Of a stretch of DNA of 64,000 nucleotides, positions 10,001-21,500 are shown piece after piece (the stretch's first letter is position 1; each line of letters opens with the position of its first letter). The position numbers were made by a program, and so were the translations under genes. The stretch is from positions 1,302,001 through 1,366,000 of the forward strand of contig NZ_JAINWA010000003.1 of NCBI RefSeq assembly GCF_021021555.1, written 5' to 3'. This stretch comes from Teretinema zuelzerae. Its GTDB lineage: Bacteria; Spirochaetota; Spirochaetia; Treponematales; Treponemataceae. Under the pieces are notes generated by a model. It had not been told where the DNA came from. It saw nothing but the letters and a program-made list of their open reading frames with translations, and ran no database searches.

Positions 10001-10785
10001 CAGTCAGACTGGTCGGAACCGAATCGATAGCGATAGGCGGAACGACTACGAACGTTGCGGGAAGCACCGTCGAATATAACGGAACGGGAAGCGCGGTATG
10101 GCCGAACGACGCGTATCAGAACCTGACGATAACCGCGGCGGGCGTTGTCTCGCTGGGAACCGATGCGGTGACGGTTGCAGGAACGTTACTAAACGAAGGC
10201 GAGATCAATGTAAACGGTACGGGAAGCATCAATACATCAGACGCCGCAAACGGAACATTCCGATACAGCGGAACCGATCAGCCAGTGCCGACGCTTGATG
10301 GATACAACAACCTCATCATTGATTGCACAGGAGACGCGACTGCGGGAGGCGATATAACGGTAGGCGGGGACCTGACGTTGACGACAGGAACGCTTGTCAT
10401 GGGTGCGAACGGTCTTACTGCGGCCAACATTTCAGGAGGATCAGGGATCACAACAAGTGGAGTCATTACTGCTACCGGAACTATCACAACACTGAACGCA
10501 ACCACCGGAGCTACGCTTAACGGCGGCGCAGGGCTGACCATCACGAACGCAATAGCCGGCAACCCGAACCTCACCCTTACAGGAAGCATAACGCTTAACG
10601 GCGCGGTTGGAACAATTTCAAATCCGGGAACACTCACGCTAAACGGATCGTTGACATCAGGAGCCATCACCAATACCGGCACGGTCGCTGTAGGCGGTCA
10701 AGAACTTACCGCTGCAAGCATCTCTGGGGGATTGTTTCGACAACCAGCGGTATCATCAGTACCACCGGAACTATCACAACACTGA
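7057..10785 (+). CDS. Giant repetitive secreted surface protein, N-terminal open frame
   Basis: First piece of a 16.4-kb locus (7057-23430). The ATG has AGGAG 9 nt upstream. A signal peptide (hydrophobic core ICAFAVCVFFVQTG, cleavage likely after GAWGA, residue 27) is followed by Thr/Gly/Asn-rich beta-helix sequence of autotransporter or filamentous-adhesin type. Three copies of a W-x-G...G-x-W...NW module lie near residues 30, 345 and 905. From 10435 the 97-aa tandem repeats begin. At 10726-10730 the G tract is G5 rather than G6, so the frame shifts and stops at 10785 after 19 aberrant residues. No homologue with known function is recognised; the role is probably adhesion or surface display. 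Confidence 0.75.
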   Translation: MKNMKSFRYICAFAVCVFFVQTGAWGAIFTWDGSAADGLWNTAANWTLTDNTVADAGLDGIPNGVDSARIPLAQSITTGGALTVQGITFTAGATLTLGGNLTINGDNWDPDNALYLESTGITINLGGNDITAGKTHFGLDNQCGLTVNGAGNFTTNTVDTRQTANNSLLLYSDARFKITSGGYLDHTTGSMLFSGDSSSSIDLPTGFTAPAPTNVTIENLQILVAGVSFSITATPELTTGLTSVVNITGSFTDTQTFFFTATVTDAGVTTNESYTINGTAYTDSVAAKTALGTPAAGTPNTFSRNITIPATVDAGDGILIQFYMSASYLPIGSVQYVQAGKEWTNNGGTGDGFWATAVNWDPAGVPTGTDIVTIPSGGTPTIAAGTTATAKRATVQTGATLTFGNGSTLNADKINNNGTVILEGSATLPSTRTNGLNSTIEYAGAGTPIWGSTYENLTINASGTITATSALVVNEDLAVTAGTLTAQGNLSVSGALSISGAGSANFNAGAGAQATSANSVSFSTTGTVGLGNDSGDSFAATTGNLALGGAASFALAGTINAGGTITLGENASLAADTVFSKAAALTGSVNMTTGGNDLTLTGGFDCDGNTITLTGGGTLNNPVSIAVGTGTLNFADGTLAGAGSVSISTGTLKITGTAASLTVTDNSIINMQGAITTLTVSGGVPTVTGTGTGLTIGGNPGGAISTDGTVTITGTAFTDITNSGTLTISNAATLSGNLVVTAGSVSASSTLGVGGNVEIELGTTLNIGGVLTVTGNWTDNGATFTHNLNGVVFTPAALGTSTITGDTDFADLTCANQGGETLSIAGDIGVTGTLTLSGTGTADRLIITGAGSIDLTAPQTTGQYLLVDPDINIATSTYTAYSSRASGTPPAGWVLYASANGSPVTWTGAGINANWDNPDNWGALAVPGSVDEVVIPNIGPSTNYPVANVAVNAAEITVDANAEFTGNGQSINATGDFSNSGTVRLVGTESIAIGGTTTNVAGSTVEYNGTGSAVWPNDAYQNLTITAAGVVSLGTDAVTVAGTLLNEGEINVNGTGSINTSDAANGTFRYSGTDQPVPTLDGYNNLIIDCTGDATAGGDITVGGDLTLTTGTLVMGANGLTAANISGGSGITTSGVITATGTITTLNATTGATLNGGAGLTITNAIAGNPNLTLTGSITLNGAVGTISNPGTLTLNGSLTSGAITNTGTVAVGGQELTAASISGGLFRQPAVSSVPPELSQH

Positions 10786-13700
10786 ACGCAACCACCGGAG
10801 CTACGCTTAACGGCGGCGCAGGGCTGACCATCACGAATGCAATAGCCGGCAACCCAAACCTCACCCTTACAGGAGATGTGACCCTTGAAGGCTCGGTTGG
10901 AACAATTTCAAACTCGGGCACTCTTACACTCAGCGGATCGCTGACATCAGGAGCCATCACCAATACCGGCACGGTCGCTGTAGGCGGTCAAGAACTTACC
11001 GCTGCAAGCATTTCTGGGGGGATTGTTTCGACAACCAGCGGTATCATCAGTACCACCGGAACTATCACAACACTGAACGCAACCACCGGAGCTACGCTTA
11101 ACGGCGGCGCAGGGCTGACCATCACGAACGCAATAGCCGGCAACCCGAACCTCACCCTTACAGGAAGCATAACGCTTAACGGCGCGGTTGGAACAATTTC
11201 AAATCCGGGAACACTCACGCTAAACGGATCGTTGACATCAGGAGCCATCACCAATACCGGCACGGTCGCTGTAGGCGGTCAAGAACTTACCGCTGCAAGC
11301 ATCTCTGGGGGGATTGTTTCGACAACCAGCGGTATCATCAGTACCACCGGAACTATCACAACACTGAACGCAACCACCGGAGCTACGCTTAACGGCGGCG
11401 CAGGGCTGACCATCACGAATGCAATAGCCGGCAACCCAAACCTCACCCTTACAGGAGATGTGACCCTTGAAGGCTCGGTTGGAACAATTTCAAACTCGGG
11501 CACTCTTACACTCAGCGGATCGCTGACATCTGGAGCCATCACCAATACCGGCACGGTCGCTGTAGGCGGTCAAGAACTTACCGCTGCAAGCATCTCTGGG
11601 GGGATTGTTTCGACAACCAGCGGTATCATCAGTACCACCGGAACTATCACAACACTGAACGCAACCACCGGAGCTACGCTTAACGGCGGCGCAGGGCTGA
11701 CCATCACGAACGCAATAGCCGGCAACCCGAACCTCACCCTTACAGGAAGCATAACGCTTAACGGCGCGGTTGGAACAATTTCAAACTCGGGCACTCTTAC
11801 ACTCAGCGGATCGCTGACATCAGGAGCCATCACCAATACCGGCACGGTCGCTGTAGGCGGTCAAGAACTTACCGCTGCAAGCATCTCTGGGGGGATTGTT
11901 TCGACAACCAGCGGTATCATCAGTACCACCGGAACTATCACAACACTGAACGCAACCACCGGAGCTACGCTTAACGGCGGCGCAGGGCTGACCATCACGA
12001 ACGCAATAGCCGGCAACCCGAACCTCACCCTTACAGGAAGCATAACGCTTAACGGCGCGGTTGGAACAATTTCAAATCCGGGAACACTCACGCTAAACGG
12101 ATCGTTGACATCAGGAGCCATCACCAATACCGGCACGGTCGCTGTAGGCGGTCAAGAACTTACCGCTGCAAGCATCTCTGGGGGGATTGTTTCGACAACC
12201 AGCGGTATTATCAGTACCACCGGAACTATCACAACACTGAACGCAACCACCGGAGCTACGCTTAACGGCGGCGCAGGGCTGACCATCACGAATGCAATAG
12301 CCGGCAACCCAAACCTCACCCTTACAGGAGATGTGACCCTTGAAGGCTCGGTTGGAACAATTTCAAACTCGGGCACTCTTACACTCAGCGGATCGCTGAC
12401 ATCAGGAGCCATCACCAATACCGGCACGGTCGCTGTAGGCGGTCAAGAACTTACCGCTGCAAGCATCTCTGGGGGGATTGTTTCGACAACCAGCGGTATC
12501 ATCAGTACCACCGGAACTATCACAACACTGAACGCAACCACCGGAGCTACGCTTAACGGCGGCGCAGGGCTGACCATCACGAATGCAATAGCCGGCAACC
12601 CGAACCTCACCCTTACAGGAAGCATAACGCTTAACGGCGCGGTTGGAACAATTTCAAATCCGGGAACACTCACGCTAAACGGATCGCTGACATCTGGAGC
12701 CATCACCAATACCGGCACGGTCGCTGTAGGCAGTCAAGAACTTACCGCTGCAAGCATCTCTGGGGGGATTGTTTCGACAACCAGCGGTATCATCAGTACC
12801 ACCGGAACTATCACAACACTGAACGCAACCACCGGAGCTACGCTTAACGGCGGCGCAGGGCTGACCATCACGAACGCAATAGCCGGCAACCCGAACCTCA
12901 CCCTTACAGGAGATGTGACCCTTGAAGGCTCGGTTGGAACAATTTCAAACTCGGGAACACTCACGCTAAACGGATCGCTGACATCAGGAGCCATCACCAA
13001 TACCGGCACGGTCGCTGTAGGCGGTCAAGAACTTACCGCTGCAAGCATCTCTGGGGGGATTGTTTCGACAACCAGCGGTATCATCAGTACCACCGGAACT
13101 ATCACAACACTGAACGCAACCACCGGAGCTACGCTTAACGGCGGCGCAGGGCTGACCATCACGAACGCAATAGCCGGCAACCCGAACCTCACCCTTACAG
13201 GAAGCATAACGCTTAACGGCGCGGTTGGAACAATTTCAAATCCGGGAACACTCACGCTAAACGGATCGTTGACATCAGGAGCCATCACCAATACCGGCAC
13301 GGTCACTGTAGGCGGTCAAGAACTTACCGCTGCAAGCATCTCTGGGGGGATTGTTTCGACAACCAGCGGTATCATCAGTACCACCGGAACTATCACAACA
13401 CTGAACGCAACCACCGGAGCTACGCTTAACGGCGGCGCAGGGCTGACCATTACGAATGCAATAGCCGGCAACCCGAACCTCACCCTTACAGGAAGCATAA
13501 CGCTTAACGGCGCGGTTGGAACAATTTCAAATCCGGGAACACTCACGCTAAACGGATCGCTGACATCAGGAGCCATCACCAATACCGGCACGGTCGCTGT
13601 AGGCGGTCAAGAACTTACCGCTGCAAGCATCTCTGGGGGATTGTTTCGACAACCAGCGGTATCATCAGTACCACCGGAACTATCACAACACTGAACGCAA

Positions 13701-15594
13701 CCACCGGAGCTACGCTTAACGGCGGCGCAGGGCTGACCATCACGAACGCAATAGCCGGCAACCCGAACCTCACCCTTACAGGAAGCATAACGCTTAACGG
13801 CGCGGTTGGAACAATTTCAAACTCGGGCACTCTTACACTCAGCGGATCGCTGACATCAGGAGCCATCACCAATACCGGCACGGTCGCTGTAGGCGGTCAA
13901 GAACTTACCGCTGCAAGCATCTCTGGGGGATTGTTTCGACAACCAGCGGTATCATCAGTACCACCGGAACTATCACAACACTGAACGCAACCACCGGAGC
14001 TACGCTTAACGGCGGCGCAGGGCTGACCATCACGAACGCAATAGCCGGCAACCCGAACCTCACCCTTACAGGAAGCATAACGCTTAACGGCGCGGTTGGA
14101 ACAATTTCAAATCCGGGAACACTCACGCTAAACGGATCGTTGACATCAGGAGCCATCACCAATACCGGCACGGTCGCTGTAGGCGGTCAAGAACTTACCG
14201 CTGCAAGCATCTCTGGGGGGATTGTTTCGACAACCAGCGGTATTATCAGTACCACCGGAACTATCACAACACTGAACGCAACCACCGGAGCTACGCTTAA
14301 CGGCGGCGCAGGGCTGACCATCACGAATGCAATAGCCGGCAACCCAAACCTCACCCTTACAGGAGATGTGACCCTTGAAGGCTCGGTTGGAACAATTTCA
14401 AACTCGGGCACTCTTACACTCAGCGGATCGCTGACATCAGGAGCCATCACCAATACCGGCACGGTCGCTGTAGGCGGTCAAGAACTTACCGCTGCAAGCA
14501 TCTCTGGGGGGATTGTTTCGACAACCAGCGGTATCATCAGTACCACCGGAACTATCACAACACTGAACGCAACCACCGGAGCTACGCTTAACGGCAGCGC
14601 AGGGCTGACCATCACGAATGCAATAGCCGGCAACCCGAACCTCACCCTTACAGGAAGCATAACGCTTAACGGCGCGGTTGGAACAATTTCAAATCCGGGA
14701 ACACTCACGCTAAACGGATCGCTGACATCTGGAGCCATCACCAATACCGGCACGGTCGCTGTAGGCGGTCAAGAACTTACCGCTGCAAGCATCTCTGGGG
14801 GGATTGTTTCGACAACCAGCGGTATCATCAGTACCACCGGAACTATCACAACACTGAACGCAACCACCGGAGCTACGCTTAACGGCGGCGCAGGGCTGAC
14901 CATCACGAACGCAATAGCCGGCAACCCGAACCTCACCCTTACAGGAGATGTGACCCTTGAAGGCTCGGTTGGAACAATTTCAAACTCGGGAACACTCACG
15001 CTAAACGGATCGTTGACATCAGGAGCCATCACCAATACCGGCACGGTCGCTGTAGGCGGTCAAGAACTTACCGCTGCAAGCATCTCTGGGGGGATTGTTT
15101 CGACAACCAGCGGTATCATCAGTACCACCGGAACTATCACAACACTGAACGCAACCACCGGAGCTACGCTTAACGGCGGCGCAGGGCTGACCATCACGAA
15201 TGCAATAGCCGGCAACCCGAACCTCACCCTTACAGGAAGCATAACGCTTAACGGCGCGGTTGGAACAATTTCAAATCCGGGAACACTCACGCTAAACGGA
15301 TCGCTGACATCTGGAGCCATCACCAATACCGGCACGGTCGCTGTAGGCGGTCAAGAACTTACCGCTGCAAGCATCTCTGGGGGGATTGTTTCGACAACCA
15401 GCGGTATTATCAGTACCACCGGAACTATCACAACACTGAACGCAACCACCGGAGCTACGCTTAACGGCGGCGCTGGGCTGACCATCACGAACGCAATAGC
15501 CGGCAACCCGAACCTCACCCTTACAGGAGATGTGACCCTTGAAGGCTCGGTTGGAACAATTTCAAACTCGGGCACTCTTACACTCAGCGGAGCC
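10435..15594 (+). repeat. Tandem array of 291-bp (97-aa) repeats, 17 full plus one partial
   Basis: Unit starts are at 10435, 10726, 11016, 11307, 11598, 11889, 12180, 12471, 12762, 13053, 13344, 13635, 13925, 14215, 14506, 14797, 15088 and 15379, marked by a TCT-G(n)-ATT tract at every start but the first. Fourteen tracts are G6 and three (10726, 13635, 13925) are G5. Two sequence types occur in the second half of units: GSITLNGAVG..NPGTLTLNG and GDVTLEGSVG..NSGTLTLSG, plus hybrids. Units 5-9 match units 12-16 in type and in private variants, indicating a 2037-bp (7-unit) duplication. Confidence 0.95.
10878..13694 (+). CDS. Giant surface protein, middle open frame (no start of its own)
   Basis: Continuation of the 7057 gene in the -1 frame; the coding frame is really open from 10731, and the ATG... 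the GTG-like start at 10878 has no ribosome site, so this is not an independent gene. It encodes nine complete 97-aa repeats (SGGIVSTTSGIISTTG at the head of each). At 13635-13639 the G tract is again G5, and the frame is lost, stopping at 13694. One repeat (13640-13924) is then read in the third frame before the next G5 tract at 13925 returns the reading to the original frame. Confidence 0.6.
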   Translation: MTLEGSVGTISNSGTLTLSGSLTSGAITNTGTVAVGGQELTAASISGGIVSTTSGIISTTGTITTLNATTGATLNGGAGLTITNAIAGNPNLTLTGSITLNGAVGTISNPGTLTLNGSLTSGAITNTGTVAVGGQELTAASISGGIVSTTSGIISTTGTITTLNATTGATLNGGAGLTITNAIAGNPNLTLTGDVTLEGSVGTISNSGTLTLSGSLTSGAITNTGTVAVGGQELTAASISGGIVSTTSGIISTTGTITTLNATTGATLNGGAGLTITNAIAGNPNLTLTGSITLNGAVGTISNSGTLTLSGSLTSGAITNTGTVAVGGQELTAASISGGIVSTTSGIISTTGTITTLNATTGATLNGGAGLTITNAIAGNPNLTLTGSITLNGAVGTISNPGTLTLNGSLTSGAITNTGTVAVGGQELTAASISGGIVSTTSGIISTTGTITTLNATTGATLNGGAGLTITNAIAGNPNLTLTGDVTLEGSVGTISNSGTLTLSGSLTSGAITNTGTVAVGGQELTAASISGGIVSTTSGIISTTGTITTLNATTGATLNGGAGLTITNAIAGNPNLTLTGSITLNGAVGTISNPGTLTLNGSLTSGAITNTGTVAVGSQELTAASISGGIVSTTSGIISTTGTITTLNATTGATLNGGAGLTITNAIAGNPNLTLTGDVTLEGSVGTISNSGTLTLNGSLTSGAITNTGTVAVGGQELTAASISGGIVSTTSGIISTTGTITTLNATTGATLNGGAGLTITNAIAGNPNLTLTGSITLNGAVGTISNPGTLTLNGSLTSGAITNTGTVTVGGQELTAASISGGIVSTTSGIISTTGTITTLNATTGATLNGGAGLTITNAIAGNPNLTLTGSITLNGAVGTISNPGTLTLNGSLTSGAITNTGTVAVGGQELTAASISGGLFRQPAVSSVPPELSQH

Positions 15595-18500
15595 CTCGAT
15601 GTGAACGGCAACCTCAACATAACAGCGGGAATACTTGCTGCAAACGGCAACAACATCACGCTCGCGGGCAACTGGACCAATAGCGGAACTTTTACCTCAG
15701 GAGGCGGCACGCAGACTGTCACCTTTGACGGCGCGACTAATCAGTCGATCGTCTCGGGGGCAGCAAGCTTCAATAATCTAGTTGTTAACAAGACAGCTGG
15801 CACACTTAACCTCGGAACAATAACTTTTAATGTTACCGAAGCAATGAATGTACTACAGGGAGCGTTTTCGCAAAACGGCGATAATACAGCGCCTCCTCTT
15901 CCCGCCAGAATTCAAACACTCGGTTCGCTGACCGTTGGAGCAGGGGCAACCTGCGTGTGGGATAATCCGGCTGCCGGCGGAGATCTGACGATTAATGGAA
16001 ACCTCGTAAACGGCGGAACGTTGAACTTCAATAACAAGCAGGTAACGATCGGGGGAACGGTGACGGGAAACGTGACGTTCCTGGATCTTATCATACCGAG
16101 CGGAAAAACGGTTGCGCAGCAACCAGCTTCAAGCATAAGGGTTCTGAGACATTTCACTATTGAGAATGGCGGATTTTATGTCCACAACGGGATGCCGTTG
16201 ATTCTTGGAGGCGGCTCCATAATAACGGGCACTATACGCGATGATAATGCTGCGCTGAACGTTCTTCAGAGTCTTGGCGCGGTAACGATCGATTCAGGCG
16301 GAGCGGGAACTGTCAAAACGCTACAAACAGATATTGAAGCCGTAAGCATAACAGTGAATGCAAACGCTTCTGCATCAATTACCGGAAGCTCACTCACCGT
16401 GAACGGAAATCTCTCCGGAACCGGAACCGTGACGGCGGCGGGAAGCCAGAACATCGACGTGAACGGAAACCTTTCGACGGCGACGGTAAATCTCAACACA
16501 TCGAGTGCGACGATAAATATAACAGGAAACTTTACGCCGGCGGCATTCACTGCCGGAAACTCCACGGTTATCTTCGACGGCGCCGGATCGGTCATCGACA
16601 GGCCGGCAGGCGGTTACTCGTTCTACAATCTGACGATGGCCCTGAGTTCTGCGGCGTCGCTGCTTCAGGCATCCGAGGAAATCACCGTGACGAACCAGTT
16701 CACGATGACGAGCGGGGATTTCTGGGCAGGAACTTTCACCCATCTGATAGCCGGGAACTGGAATTCTTCGGGAGAGGACGTGACGTGGAACGAGACATCT
16801 GCGGGAAGTTCCACGATCCGGATGACGGACGGGGCGCCGAACATAACAGCAAAAGCAGCCGACCGATTCTACAACCTGATCTTGAACTCGGGCGGAACAA
16901 TCGCGGCCTCGACGCCAAGCGGAACCGTAACAGTGCTCGGCACGTTTACGGCCGCGGCGAACGGAACGGGCGGAACTCTTATCCTTACAGGAAACGACAC
17001 GCTTTCGGTCGCGGGAGCTTTCGACCTCCGTCCCGGAACTACGGGCGCGAGTCTGACGGAAAACACAAGCACAGTCGTTCTTGCGGGATCCGGAGACCAG
17101 ACGGCGAGAACCAACAACCAATCATTCAACAACCTTACCATCAACGGACGGTCAAGCGGAACGGTGACTTTCACCGACGCGCTGAATGTCACGAACCCAG
17201 CTGCGGGACTGACCGCAGGAGCGGGCGCCTACAATATAGCGATCAACGACGGCGGCTCGGCGGCGAATTATGTCACCTTCAATAACACCGGAACGCTTAC
17301 CATCAACACCTCAGATGCGGAAACCTTCTCGCTTCCGCTGGGAGCCGAAAAGACCTCGGGAGAAAAGATTCTCTCCGGAACCATCGCGCTATCCGGCGCG
17401 GCGAACTTCAACTTCGGGACGGCAGGACAGGTTTCCATTCCGGTGAATTGCAGGATCGGGGGATCGACGGGAACCATTACGCTCCGGGACGCCGTGATCG
17501 AGAACGGGGCGACCCTGACGCTCGGAAACGCGGGAACCGCATCGGCTAACGTCATAGCCCTTAACTCTACGAGCGGTACGGCGGGCGGAACCCCGTCGAA
17601 CATAACATTCGACAATCTGAACGCGAATGTTACAGTCGCGGGGAACATCGGAACGGACATCGGAACGGTCAGCCTCGTTAAAACCGGAGGACTCGCGAGA
17701 TTCGCCGGAGACATTTCCGCTGCGACTCTTTCGACGAGCGCAGGCGCGTTCAATATCAGAATCGAAGGCGGAACTGGAACGGCAACCGCCACGACGATCA
17801 CGAACGCTGCCGTCTTCAACAACTCGGGATTCCTCGCGCTCGGAAACGCCCTGGATGACGAGTTCGTCTTTGCCGCGGGCTTTACGCATACAGCCGGCGC
17901 GACGGAGCTCTTCGGCGACTTCAATACGACGAACGCAGCGATAAGCCTCGCGGCGGCGACGCTTGCCGGACAGACTGAAATAACGACCTCGACCGCAGCG
18001 GCATCGGGCGGAACCATTACGATGGCCTCGCTCGCCGGACCCTTCGCGCTCGGCGTAACGGCGGGAACCGGAAACATTTCGATTACCGGCGCGACCGGAG
18101 CGAACGACGCGACGAGACTCGGCGCGATAACTATCAGCTCGGCGGGAAACGCGAGCTTCGGCGGCGCGGTCTACTGCCAGAGCCTCGCGCAAACCGCGGG
18201 AAGCGGAACGACGAGCTTTGCCGGCATTCTCGACATGAGCGGAGCGGCGGGAGCAGACCTTAACGGAACGAACTTCTCGTTCGCCGGAGCGGTCGCGTCG
18301 GCAGGCCCGCTCGACATAACGCACACGGGAACGCTCATTCTCCCGGACGCGGCGGACTGCGTTCTCCAGGGACGCTTCCTCCAGGACGGCGCCGGCACGG
18401 TTTCGCTCGGGGCCGATATTTCCACAACCGGAGACGCGATAACCTTCACAGGGCCGATCACGCTCACGCACAACGCGGCGTTCAACGCGACCGCGGGAGG

Positions 18501-21500
18501 AAGCGCTGCCGGAGCCGACGTGCTCCTCGACGCGGGGGCAACGCTCGACGGACCCTTTAACCTTGCAATCGAGGCGGGAGCAGGAACCATCGTGTTCAGC
18601 GAAAACATCGGAGCGTCCCAGGCCGTCGGCGACGGAACGGGAGCTTCGGTAACCGCGATCACTTCTGCGACTGCAGCTGACGCGGTCTATTTCCCTGGAA
18701 CCGTACGGACCAACAACGGACTCAGCGTTCAGGGAAACGCGACGGCGACGGAAAACATCTCGGTGCTCGGAAGCGAAACGGGAACAGTATTCACCAAAAA
18801 CACAGTGCTCGACGGACTCGATTTCGCGAGCGCGGGAAGCATAACATTCGGAAGCTCGGCGGCGAACACCCTCGTGTTGTCGGCGGGGGCGGTGCTCATC
18901 GACGCGGACGGCTCGCTCACCGTGAACGCGCGAACGGACGGGGCGCAGGATTTGACGCTCGCAGTAACTGGCGGCTCGATCTTCAACGGAGCGGTTGGAA
19001 GCGCGACCGCGATCGGCGACGGAACAGGCGCTTCGATTACGATCAACTCTACCGGAGCCACGCTCTTCGAAACGGGCGCGACAGTAAGGACGGCGACGGG
19101 AATCTCGCAGGCGAACGCTGCGGGAACCGTTACCTTCAGGGCGAACGTCTCGGTGCTTTCGGCCGAGACGCCTTCTGCCTTCCAGGGAAATCTCGCGATC
19201 AACACGGCGGAGGACTTTGCGTTCGATACGGCGGGAGAACTCGCAATCGGAAACGCGGCGACCAACACGCTCGAGGTAACCGGAGCGGCCGGAAATACGG
19301 CGACTTTCAGAACGAGGGATCCGGCGAACGGAAGGATTACGCTTAACTCCGCGGCGTCTTCTGCCCTTTCGGTCAGGATCGAAAACGCAGGAGTTTTCAG
19401 AACCAACGAGGACGCGGACTTGACGCTTTCCGGAAGCGCGGCGTTCACGCAGACTGCTCCGGCCGCGCCAATCGCGACGATAACCGATAACCGGGCGATG
19501 ATCGCCGGAAGCATCGCGAGCGCGGGAGGAGCGATCCGCTTCGACTCCGAAACCTTCATCTTTGGCAGCGCGGGAGACATGACGCTCGAAGCCGCCGGAA
19601 ACGCCGCAAGCGATTCGATCTACTTTGCGCAGGATCGCCACGTCGCGGCCGGAGACGGAACGGCCAACAAGACGGTCGTGTTCGGTTCTCCTGCGAGCTC
19701 GGGAAGAAACATCATACTGACCCAGGGACGGCTCGGCTTCGGAACTACCGCCGCGCGAAGGGCGCTTACATCGGCGCTCGACCAGGTCTATTTGAACGGA
19801 AACCCCGCCGACATGTTCGCGGACGCGGATTCAGGGGTCGCCTCGCTCCGCGCGTACGAAAATGCCGCGAGGGCCGGGCTTACGGCTTCCGTGAACGGCT
19901 CGGTCAGAAACGCCTACCCGGACGGAAGCGCGATTCCGGCTCTCTATACGGGTGAAATCGACGGCGCGACCTTGTCGGGAAAAACTATTTTTATCGGGAA
20001 AAACTTCTATGCGAACGGAACGGATTTCGCGGCGGCAGACGCGGCGAATCCCTGGACGATTTCGCTGCCGGACAATAACGACGCTCTCGCCGCCTTCGCG
20101 GAAGCCTACCGCTCGGAAATCGCAAACTCGCGCGTAACCGTGCAGGGTTCGGAGGCGACCGGCGCGGCCGGCGATTTCTTCGCCTGGGTGAGCGCGGCGG
20201 AGAATTGCACCGACGGCGGCGGAAACGCGGTCGCGGCCTCTGACGACGGAACGCTCAGCGTCTCGGCGGGCTGGTCGTTCTCGCGACCCTACCTGCTCGC
20301 GGAAAACTCAAGCCTCGCTACCGGCGCGGCATTGAGCGGAACGTATACGGTGTTCGACGACGTGGTGCGAGTGGAGTTCCGCGACGAAGCGGGCAACGCG
20401 CGGAGAATTGAAAACTCCCGCGGAGAGATCGCACAGGCGGTCGCGAACGGAGCGGTCACCTTCAACGGCGACGGAACCGCGCGAACCGCATTCTCCGGCG
20501 CGTTCAAGGACCCTGCCTGCACGGTCGGAACAGACGACGTTTCCATCCCGAACGAAAAGGGAGAACTCGTAGACCTTTCGGTATTTTATCTCAGAACCGA
20601 TCCGGCGGATCCGGCCCAACGGTGGAACACTGACGCGACAGGAATGTCCCCGGGAGACGTAGACGCATCGGATGGAACAACCAGCTCAGACCGAGGACGA
20701 AACGCGGACGCGACCTACGCGGCGGCTTCTCCGGCGACCCGGAACAGCGTGCCCGATATGGAAATCAGCAAGGCGACCGCCCTCCTCTACCAGACGCTCC
20801 GGGACGAACACAAGAACCGGATCGCGCGATATACCGGAGAAAGCGCGACACCGGCCGCGGCGAACGCCCTTCCCGGCGCGAGATTCACGGCGACGGGTGA
20901 CCGCTGCCGCCCCGCCCTCGTGGAAGTTCTCGCCGGGCAGGAACTCCACGTCTCGGACCCGAAAAACAACGCGGCGAATTACTTCGCCTGGGACGGACAC
21001 AACTACCTGGAGCTTCGCTGGTCCGAACCGGTCGATATCGGCGGCCTCGCTGATTCCGGCGCCCTCGCGCGAAATGTGCGAAGCACCAGCGACTTCGACG
21101 CTTCCACGCCCTACGGCGGAGCCCTCCGCATGAGCGGCTCTAGCCTCGTGCTTTCCGGATACTTCACCGCCCTGCAGGGTGCGGCCCCGGAAGCGCTCGC
21201 CTGGCAGGACGGAACGCGAAACCTCGTTTCTGCACCGGCGGACGCAGCAGACGCGCTCACCGCGAACTCTCTGTACCGCATCTTCGATCTCGCGTCCACC
21301 CAGGCAAAACTCGAGGGCGGAACGCTCGCGGAAGCGGCCCATCCCCACCGCCTGCGCGTCTACCTCGCCGGCTACGCGGACGCCCTCCCGGCGAACGCCG
21401 CCGCATGGAAGTGGTTCTGGCCCGGCTATATAGAAAACATCTCCGACCCGACCGGAGCGGAAATCCGCGCGGCCGCGAACTCCCTTATCCGCGACCGGGC

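Noticed and set aside
10720-10735. Programmed -1 ribosomal frameshift at the G5 tracts
   Set aside because: The in-frame context is T GGG GGA, which is not a canonical slippery heptamer (the P-site codon would re-pair with TGG), and no strong downstream pseudoknot is evident. It remains possible but unsupported.
10988-15335. Series of identical 91-codon minus-strand frames, one per repeat
   Set aside because: They are the reverse complement of the 291-bp repeats and recur only because the repeats do.
10435-15594. CRISPR-like regular spacing
   Set aside because: The period is 291 bp with nearly identical units and no unique spacers; it is a coding tandem repeat.
17389-19641. Open frame of 750 codons on the minus strand opposite the giant gene
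   Set aside because: Its Arg/Ser-rich composition is what the complement of Thr/Gly/Ala-rich codons gives; no ribosome site, no recognisable domain. The same holds for 8058-9464.
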